DNA of 64,000 nucleotides from Parvularculaceae bacterium (GTDB taxonomy: Bacteria; Pseudomonadota; Alphaproteobacteria; Caulobacterales; Parvularculaceae), in contig JAJFFV010000006.1 in NCBI GenBank assembly GCA_021776475.1, positions 310,001 through 374,000 of the forward strand, given 5' to 3'. Position numbers and translations under genes: made by a program. Within the stretch, counting starts at the first letter, position 1; the number at the start of each line of letters is the position of its first letter. The notes beneath the pieces were generated by a model that worked only from the letters and a program-made list of their open reading frames with translations, did no database searches and was not told the DNA's origin. Positions 58,261 through 64,000 of this stretch are shown piece by piece.

Positions 58261-58706
58261 GCGACAATAATCTCGTTATGGAAACAGAAGCCGGGACGAT
58301 CATCATTGAGACGTTTCCGGACAAAGCCCCAAAGCACGTCGAACAGATCAGCAAACTTGCCGAGGAAGGTTTCTATGACGGCCTGACCTTTCACCGGGTG
58401 ATACCTGGTTTCATGGCCCAGGGCGGCTGTCCACAAGGCTCTGGCATGGGCGGCGCTGATGGCAATATCGAAGCCGAGTTTAATGAAGTCAGCCACCAGG
58501 AAGGCATTTGTTCCATGGCGCGCGCGCAGGACCCAAACTCGGCGTCGAGCCAGTTCTTTATCTGCCTCGATGATGCATCCTTCCTCGACAATCAATACAC
58601 AGCTTGGGGCAAGGTGATCGAGGGCATGGAGAATGTCCACGCGATCAAGCAAGGCGAACCGCCTAAAAATCCGACTAAGATTATCAAGTTCCGGAAGGCT
58701 GCTTGA
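58257..58706 (+). CDS. Cytosolic cyclophilin-type peptidylprolyl isomerase
   Basis: 149 residues from a TTG start that overlaps the previous stop (TTGA). The core is a minimal cyclophilin: TIIIETFPDKAPKHVEQI, FYDGLTFHRVIPGFMAQGG (catalytic Arg in FHRV), SASSQFFICLDDASFLDNQYTAWGKV. No signal peptide, so cytosolic. The pair with the upstream exported cyclophilin probably arose by duplication. Confidence 0.95.
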   Translation: MSDNNLVMETEAGTIIIETFPDKAPKHVEQISKLAEEGFYDGLTFHRVIPGFMAQGGCPQGSGMGGADGNIEAEFNEVSHQEGICSMARAQDPNSASSQFFICLDDASFLDNQYTAWGKVIEGMENVHAIKQGEPPKNPTKIIKFRKAA

Positions 58707-58762
58707 GAAAGTCAACAATGGCATGTTAGCAGGGCGATGTTGCTCGGATATGGCGTGACCAG

Positions 58763-59824
58763 ATGCGTGTTGATGATTTCAAGTTTGATCTCCCCGACAA
58801 CCTGATTGCATTACGCCCGGCAAGGCCGCGCGATGCGTCGCGTTTGTTGCATGTTGGACCGGAAATGCGTGACCGTCAGTTTGCGGATATTATTGATCTG
58901 ATTACTGACGGCGATGTCCTCGTCCTTAACGACACCAAAGTCCTGCTCGCAGCCCTGAAAGGCATCCGGCCAGCGCGGACTGATGAAGGGCATGATGTTG
59001 AAGTTGAATTCAATATTCATAAGGCGTTGCCACCCGGAACCGGACGGGAGATACGATGGCGTGCTTTCGCCCGTCCCGCCAAGCGTGTAACATCCGGTGA
59101 TACTGTAAGATTCTCAGACACTTTGTCAGCCACAGTCGTCAGCCGTGATGCCGCCGAGGTCGAGTTGCTGTTCTCGGCTGTTGGGCAGGACTTTGAACAA
59201 TGTCTGCACGAAGTCGGCACGATGCCGCTGCCACCCTATATTAGTCGCAAGCGCGCCGTCGATGAACGAGACAACGAAGACTACCAAACCGTTTTTGCGA
59301 GTGCGCAGGGCTCCGTTGCAGCGCCTACTGCCGGCCTGCATTTTACTGACGAAATCTTGTCGCAACTGCGAGACAAGGGGGTACGGATTACCGAGGTCAC
59401 GCTGCATGTCGGCGCTGGTACGTTCCTACCGGTCGCGGTAGATGACACTGATGACCACAAAATGCACGCGGAGTGGGGTCAGGTCACCCGTGAAACCGCC
59501 GATACCATCAACGAAGCAAAAGCTGCCGGTGGCAATATAATAAGTGTCGGGACAACCTCATTGCGGTTGCTAGAAAGCGCGGCGGCACCAAATGGCGAGA
59601 TAAGACCCTTCGTCGACGAGACGGATATTTTCATCACCCCGGGATACAAATTCAAAGCCGTGGATCGCTTGATCACGAATTTTCACCTGCCGCGCTCGAC
59701 CCTGTTCATGCTCGTTTGCGCTTTTGCCGGGACGGACCGGATGAAAGCGGCCTACGCGCACGCGATCGCGCACCAGTACCGCTTTTACTCCTACGGCGAT
59801 GCCTGCTATCTGGAGCCGTCATGA
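58763..59824 (+). CDS. queA: S-adenosylmethionine:tRNA ribosyltransferase-isomerase QueA
   Basis: 353 residues. QueA adds the epoxycyclopentane unit to preQ1 in tRNA to give epoxyqueuosine. [20 protein letters not shown] and [21 protein letters not shown] and [18 protein letters not shown] are diagnostic. tgt starts at the stop (ATGA overlap). Confidence 0.97.
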   Translation: MRVDDFKFDLPDNLIALRPARPRDASRLLHVGPEMRDRQFADIIDLITDGDVLVLNDTKVLLAALKGIRPARTDEGHDVEVEFNIHKALPPGTGREIRWRAFARPAKRVTSGDTVRFSDTLSATVVSRDAAEVELLFSAVGQDFEQCLHEVGTMPLPPYISRKRAVDERDNEDYQTVFASAQGSVAAPTAGLHFTDEILSQLRDKGVRITEVTLHVGAGTFLPVAVDDTDDHKMHAEWGQVTRETADTINEAKAAGGNIISVGTTSLRLLESAAAPNGEIRPFVDETDIFITPGYKFKAVDRLITNFHLPRSTLFMLVCAFAGTDRMKAAYAHAIAHQYRFYSYGDACYLEPS

Positions 59825-60960
59825 CCTCGACCAAAACGACTGAGTTCAGCTTCAAAGTCAGCGCAACTGACGCCGCCGCGCGTACAGGTATGATCCGCAC
59901 ACCGCGCGGAGATATCCGCACGCCCGCGTTCATGCCGGTTGGAACGGCGGCGACGGTCAAGGCCATGCTGCCCGAGCATGTTAAGGCGACGGGCGCCGAC
60001 ATTATCCTCGGTAACACCTATCATCTCATGCTGCGCCCGACAGCAGAGCGCATCGCAAAATTTGGAGGTCTCCACAAATTCATGCGCTGGGATGGGCCGA
60101 TCCTGACAGACTCTGGCGGTTTTCAGGTCATGTCACTGGCGCAGTTACGCAAGATGACGGAAGAGGGGGTCACCTTTCAGTCGCACATTGATGGATCGAG
60201 TCATTTTCTGACACCAAAGCGCAGTATCGAGATCCAGTGCATGCTCGGCTCAGATATTCAGATGCAGCTCGATGAATGCCCACCATTTCCGATTACGGAG
60301 GAAACAGCGGAGAGTTCAATGGAACTTTCTCTGCGCTGGGCAAGGCGCTCCAAACAGGCATTTATAGACCGTGCCAATCCTGGTCAGGCGCTGTTCGGTA
60401 TTGTACAAGGCTCGACATTTGAAGATCTACGCCGTCGCTCGCTCGATGGTCTCGCTGAAATGGATTTTCACGGCTATTCAATCGGTGGCCTCGCAGTTGG
60501 CGAGGGTCAAGAAGAAATGTTCCGGGTGCTGGATTTCCTGACCCCGCACATGCCGCCGGACAATCCGCGATATCTGATGGGGGTCGGCAAACCTTCTGAT
60601 CTGGTTGGCGCAGTTGCCCGCGGCGTTGATATGTTCGACTGCGTCTTGCCGACCAGATCCGGTCGCCACGGGCAAGCCTGGACCAAATACGGTCCGATCA
60701 ATATCAAAAACGCCAAATTCGTCGAAGATGAATCCCCGCTTGATCCCGGGAGCGACTGTCCTGCCTCAGCAAATTATTCGAAAGCCTATCTCAATCACTT
60801 GTTTAAGGCAGGTGAATATCTCGGGCCCATGCTACTCACTTGGCACAATCTTCACTACTATCAGCAGCTAATGGACGAGATGCGCGAAGCGATTGCCGAG
60901 GGCCAATTCGACACGTTTCAGCAGGCGTTCCATGAAGCGCAGACTACGCGTAAAGGTTAA
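59821..60960 (+). CDS. tgt: Queuine tRNA-ribosyltransferase (tRNA-guanine transglycosylase)
   Basis: 379 residues from ATG 59821, coupled to queA by ATGA. Tgt swaps guanine-34 for preQ1. The catalytic segments [22 protein letters not shown] and [12 protein letters not shown] are intact. The zinc site differs: where E. coli reads CDCYTC, this protein reads SDCPAS, so two of three Cys ligands are Ser, while the distal His is kept ([10 protein letters not shown]). Function is likely but zinc binding is in doubt. Confidence 0.95.
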   Translation: MTSTKTTEFSFKVSATDAAARTGMIRTPRGDIRTPAFMPVGTAATVKAMLPEHVKATGADIILGNTYHLMLRPTAERIAKFGGLHKFMRWDGPILTDSGGFQVMSLAQLRKMTEEGVTFQSHIDGSSHFLTPKRSIEIQCMLGSDIQMQLDECPPFPITEETAESSMELSLRWARRSKQAFIDRANPGQALFGIVQGSTFEDLRRRSLDGLAEMDFHGYSIGGLAVGEGQEEMFRVLDFLTPHMPPDNPRYLMGVGKPSDLVGAVARGVDMFDCVLPTRSGRHGQAWTKYGPINIKNAKFVEDESPLDPGSDCPASANYSKAYLNHLFKAGEYLGPMLLTWHNLHYYQQLMDEMREAIAEGQFDTFQQAFHEAQTTRKG

Positions 60961-61199
60961 ATTTCTCCTTTGCGAATCAATGGGCTGCTAGTTCTCACTA
61001 ACCTTTGCCCAACCAGCCAAAATGTGTTGACTGATGTACAAAGTCATTTTGAGATGGCAATATTTATCGAAGAAGTCGTCTCGGCTCACAACTTCCGCGT
61101 AAGTACTGCCTCAACAAAAAATTCACATAGGTCGACTTAAGCAAGGTGTTTCTAGCGGGCGTTGAGTAGCTGCAGACCCATTCATGAGAGGCGAGGCGG
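60961..61199. other. First part of the gap between tgt and the methyltransferase gene
   Basis: No gene recognised in this AT-rich stretch; nothing conserved noticed. Confidence 0.5.
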
Positions 61200-61364
61200 A
61201 TGAGAAATCTGTCAATGGACCGGTCCATTCTTATTACATACAAGAGGACCATGGCTTTCGCGGCCACGTCTCATATTACAATAACGCTCGCGGCCTGGCG
61301 GCTCAGCCGAAGCGCAATAGCAGGTAAGCGGAAGGACGGAGCATTGAGAAAAAAAATCAACTGA
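61200..61364 (+). CDS. Doubtful 54-residue ORF
   Basis: Starts at ATG 61200 behind GAGGCGG and ends 14 bases before the methyltransferase start. The protein (MRNLSMDRSILITYKRTMAF ...) is basic with a weak hydrophobic middle. No family is recognised; it may be a leader ORF or chance. A palindrome lies inside its first codons. Confidence 0.25.
   Translation: MRNLSMDRSILITYKRTMAFAATSHITITLAAWRLSRSAIAGKRKDGALRKKIN
61214..61229. promoter_or_regulatory. 16-bp perfect palindrome AATGGACCGGTCCATT
   Basis: A complete dyad of eight bases per arm, the size of TetR-family operators. It is 150 bases upstream of the methyltransferase start. No regulator gene is adjacent. Confidence 0.4.
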
Positions 61365-61378
61365 GGCAGTGTGCGTTT

Positions 61379-62308
61379 ATGACGAAAAAAACGGCAGCCG
61401 ATTGGAGTAATTACTGGCAGGGACGCGCGAGCGCCGAAACCGGTGCCGCACTCGCGGGCGTTGGGGTCGAGGATTTGCCAAGTCTCAATGATTTCTGGAT
61501 CAACCTGTTTAAAAATGCGCCGCCGGAAGCCCGGGTGCTTGACCTTGCCTGCGGCGCCGGTTCTGCGCTGAAGCATGCCGCGGACGCAGGTATTAGAAGC
61601 CTGACGGGGGCTGATATTTCGGAAGGCGCCTTGACCGCACTTAAGGCCCGTTTACATCAGGTGACTGGTGTCACCTGTTCTGCTGATGACACACCGTTTG
61701 ATGACGGCGCTTTTGATTTTGTCGTCAGCCAGTTCGGATTTGAATATGCAGGGGCGATGGGCGCTGGCCGTGAAGCTGCGCGCCTCGTCGGCAAAGGTGG
61801 CTCTTTTGTCGCGGTGTCACACTATGAGGGCGGCGCGATTGAAGAAGAAGTTTCAGACCGCCTGACGCGGGCCCAAAGTATTCTGGCCAGCGGTTTTCTC
61901 GACGCAGCGATCAGAATCACTACCGAGATCTATCAGGACAACAGGGTCTCAAATGAGGGTCGGGCAGCGTTTGAAGGCAGCCAGCCGAAACTGACGGCGG
62001 CCATACAACAAGATCCAACGGGTCTTGGCCGGCATCTCTATCAAGGCTTCCAGAAAATGTTTGAGGGACGACAGGCCTATGCCCTCGAAGATATTACGGG
62101 TTGGCTTGGCGGTATGAAGGGTGAAATCGAAGCGTTTACGGGCCGCATGCAGAGCATGAAAGAGGCGGCACTATCTAAGATTGATGTAGAGGCGCTGATG
62201 ACCCTGATGGCCGAGGCTGGTCTTGAATGTCAGCCCCCCGAACCATTTGTTCTGAAGGAAAATAGTGCTCCCGGCGCCTGGGTTTTGAGAGCGACGCGCC
62301 CACAATAA
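61379..62308 (+). CDS. Class I SAM-dependent methyltransferase
   Basis: 309 residues. VLDLACGAGSALKHAADAG is the SAM-binding motif I, LTGADISEGAL motif II, and DGAFDFVVSQFGFEYA the post-motif. The C-terminal 120 residues are helical and may bind substrate. The substrate is unknown. Start ATG 61379. Confidence 0.85.
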   Translation: MTKKTAADWSNYWQGRASAETGAALAGVGVEDLPSLNDFWINLFKNAPPEARVLDLACGAGSALKHAADAGIRSLTGADISEGALTALKARLHQVTGVTCSADDTPFDDGAFDFVVSQFGFEYAGAMGAGREAARLVGKGGSFVAVSHYEGGAIEEEVSDRLTRAQSILASGFLDAAIRITTEIYQDNRVSNEGRAAFEGSQPKLTAAIQQDPTGLGRHLYQGFQKMFEGRQAYALEDITGWLGGMKGEIEAFTGRMQSMKEAALSKIDVEALMTLMAEAGLECQPPEPFVLKENSAPGAWVLRATRPQ

Positions 62309-62310
62309 GT

Positions 62311-62994
62311 TCAAAATACGGACATAATGTCTTTGAGCGGTTTCTTCTTGAGCGCATGTTCGGGGATCGTTGCGTGTGCGTCTGGTTTACCGACGACGAG
62401 AATGAGATACGGCTTGTCTGTCGACGGCCTGTTTAGAATCTGATTGAGGAAATTCATCGGGTTCGGCGTGTGGGTGAGTGTCGCAAGTCCTGCCTGATGT
62501 AACGCTGTGATCAATAGGCCGGTGGCTATACCGACACTCTCGTTGACATAATAGTTCTTACGGTCTTCGCCAGCTTCCACACCGCCGCGTCGCTGGGCAA
62601 AAATGCAAATTAACCAAGGCGCATCCTCAAGATGCGGTTTGTTTTCATTCGTCCCGATCGGCTCCAGTGCCTTGAGCCATTCGTCACTTGCCTTGCCGGC
62701 ATAGAATGCCCGCTCTTCTTCTTCGGCAGCGTCACGAACCTGCTTCTTGATTTCAGGATCGCCAACAAGGGCGAAATGCCAGGGCTGATGGTTGGCCCCG
62801 GAAGGGGCTGTGCCTGCCGCCTTGATGCAAGCCTCGATAGCTTCTTTTGGTACGGGATCGGTCGAAAAATGCCGTATCGTGTGCCGCTTACGGATCATTT
62901 CGTAAAACTGCTCAGCGCGTTTTCGCATATCTGTTTCGGTATATTCCGCCCAGTCACCCAGATCAGACAGAAGGATATGTTCTTGCGTTGTCAT
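62311..62994 (-). CDS. Nitroreductase-family flavoprotein
   Basis: 227 residues. The FMN-binding start RKRHTIRHFSTDPVP and GTAPSGANHQPWHFALVGD belong to the nitroreductase/iodotyrosine deiodinase-like group, with SVGIATGLLITALHQAGL in the dimer helix. Substrates of bacterial members vary. Its ATG overlaps the mutL stop by one base (TAATG), so it is coupled to mutL. Confidence 0.9.
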   Translation of the reverse strand: MTTQEHILLSDLGDWAEYTETDMRKRAEQFYEMIRKRHTIRHFSTDPVPKEAIEACIKAAGTAPSGANHQPWHFALVGDPEIKKQVRDAAEEEERAFYAGKASDEWLKALEPIGTNENKPHLEDAPWLICIFAQRRGGVEAGEDRKNYYVNESVGIATGLLITALHQAGLATLTHTPNPMNFLNQILNRPSTDKPYLILVVGKPDAHATIPEHALKKKPLKDIMSVF

Positions 62995-64000
62995 TAGCGC
63001 CGCCCAAACAGCCTTTCAATGTCAGCAAGCTTTAGCTCGACATAAGTCGGGCGTCCATGATTGCATTGGCCTGAATGTGGCGTAGCCTCCATTTCGCGTA
63101 ACAGGGCATTCATTTCATCAGCCAGTAGTCGTCTGCCGGCGCGTACTGACCCGCGACAGGCCATGGTGCCACAGATTTCTTCAAGTTTCTCTTTCAATGC
63201 AAGCCCGTCGCCGATGCTCGCAATATCCTCAACCAGTGAGCGAACCAGCCCCTGCACGTCAACTTCACCGAGAAGCGCCGGTGTTTCACGCACTAAAATG
63301 GCCCCGTCACCAAATGCCTCCAACATGAGGCCAAGCTCTGCAAACTCATCAGCGCGCGCAACCAAAGTCTCCGCGTCGTCACGATCGAGCTCAACAACTT
63401 CGGGAATCAACAATCCCTGCCGGGCTATTCCAGTGGCCGCCAACGCTTTCTTCATTCGTTCATAAACGAGCCGTTCATGTGCCGCGTGCTGATCAACAAT
63501 GCAAAGTCCGTCTTCGGTTTGGCTCACGATATATGTTTCGTGCAGATGCGCCCGGGCAGCACCGAGAGGAAATTTCTGCAGAGCAGCGGTCTCGGGCGTA
63601 TGCTCGAGGGATTCGGCCCGTGCTGTCGGTGCGTCGGTTCCGTCAAGAACTGTTGACTCCTGCATGCCGCCTTCCAGTGATGCAAAAGCATTCGTAAACG
63701 GGATATCGCGCCGGAAAGCCTGCGCTGACGGCGTGCCCAAACGTCCCCGATATCCCGTGGCGGTGCCGCTGGTCTGTATCCGGCCAAGGGCGAAATCAGC
63801 AACAGTCGTCGACGCGCGATGTCCAGCGTTGGCTAAAGCGTGCCGCAGTGCTGAGACCAATAAACCGCGCACATGGCCTGCATCACGGAATCTCACTTCG
63901 GTTTTGGCCGGATGCACATTGACGTCAACCAGAGCAGGAGGAAGTTCCAAAAAGAGCGCGACGACAGGATGCCTGTCACGCGCCAGAAAGTCCGCATACG
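62994..64000 (-). CDS. mutL: DNA mismatch repair protein MutL, 5' part outside the window
   Basis: The visible part, about 335 residues, starts in the middle of the N-terminal ATPase region ([17 protein letters not shown]) and the frame is open at the right edge. The C-terminal dimer domain has the endonuclease motif [14 protein letters not shown] (DQHA-x2-E-x4-E) and [12 protein letters not shown] ... [11 protein letters not shown], so this is a nicking-type MutL, expected in bacteria lacking MutH. MutL couples MutS mismatch binding to strand removal. Confidence 0.97.
   Translation of the reverse strand, partial: YADFLARDRHPVVALFLELPPALVDVNVHPAKTEVRFRDAGHVRGLLVSALRHALANAGHRASTTVADFALGRIQTSGTATGYRGRLGTPSAQAFRRDIPFTNAFASLEGGMQESTVLDGTDAPTARAESLEHTPETAALQKFPLGAARAHLHETYIVSQTEDGLCIVDQHAAHERLVYERMKKALAATGIARQGLLIPEVVELDRDDAETLVARADEFAELGLMLEAFGDGAILVRETPALLGEVDVQGLVRSLVEDIASIGDGLALKEKLEEICGTMACRGSVRAGRRLLADEMNALLREMEATPHSGQCNHGRPTYVELKLADIERLFGRR

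Noticed and set aside
1-64000. CRISPR arrays, tRNA or rRNA genes, insertion sequences, prophage
   Set aside because: Read by eye for repeats, cloverleaf sequences and transposase or integrase motifs; none found. A tRNA or covariance-model scan would settle short RNAs.

Overview
The window is chromosomal core sequence from an alphaproteobacterium. The lineage evidence is a CtrA response regulator beside a ChpT-type phosphotransferase, two alphaproteobacterial LexA boxes of the form GAAC-N7-GAAC, a DUF4167 gene, the order grxC / nitrilase / DUF1178 / ubiG / lysC / ptsP / ispG / prfA / prmC, and the order yajC-secD-secF-phytoene-synthase-like. A Caulobacterales/Parvularculales-type relative is plausible, but I cannot place it further from sequence alone. 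I found no rRNA, tRNA, CRISPR array, insertion sequence or prophage.

Layout. 1-6.8 kb: an RTX metalloprotease-like protein cut by the left edge, secA, a membrane-anchored parvulin and mutT. 6.8-7.6 kb: three Flp pilin genes. 7.6-12.7 kb: a BioC/NDUFAF5-like methyltransferase, a decayed comF remnant, grxC, nitrilase, DUF1178, a DUF885-like lipoprotein and ubiG. 12.8-22.8 kb: lysC, ptsP, a RodZ-like/TonB-C protein, ispG, prfA, prmC, DUF4167 and an SDR. 23.1-27.8 kb: clpB behind a sigma-32-like promoter, a small hypothetical gene and an M23 peptidase. 27.9-30.1 kb: chpT, a single-domain receiver and ctrA. 30.2-34.8 kb: TPR sulfotransferase, DUF2461, MOSC protein, YajQ and a small membrane protein. 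34.9-41.5 kb: yajC-secD-secF, a phytoene-synthase-family protein, and a Na+/H+ antiporter with a cyclic-nucleotide-binding domain. 41.5-47 kb: an endonuclease III-like gene under a LexA box, an exported protein, trmFO and two membrane proteins. 47.4-53.9 kb: uvrA and ssb (LexA box between), a VOC lipoprotein, YjbQ, a DUF1801 gene with a broken tandem copy, and sodC. 54-61 kb: gyrA-coaD-cyclophilin-cyclophilin-queA-tgt. 61-64 kb: a methyltransferase, a nitroreductase-family gene and mutL, which runs off the right edge.

Functional themes are protein export (SecA, YajC, SecD, SecF), cell-cycle phosphorelay output (ChpT, CtrA), DNA repair (UvrA, MutL, MutT, SSB, SOS-controlled EndoIII-like), translation and tRNA modification (PrfA, PrmC, TrmFO, QueA, Tgt), and proteostasis (ClpB, three prolyl isomerases). 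I see no convincing new multi-gene system. The observations most worth checking are the decayed comF, the second LexA box on an EndoIII-like gene with a Lys-to-Met change, the RodZ/TonB-C architecture, the Tgt lacking two zinc cysteines, the CNBD-fused antiporter, and the frameshifted DUF1801 duplicate.
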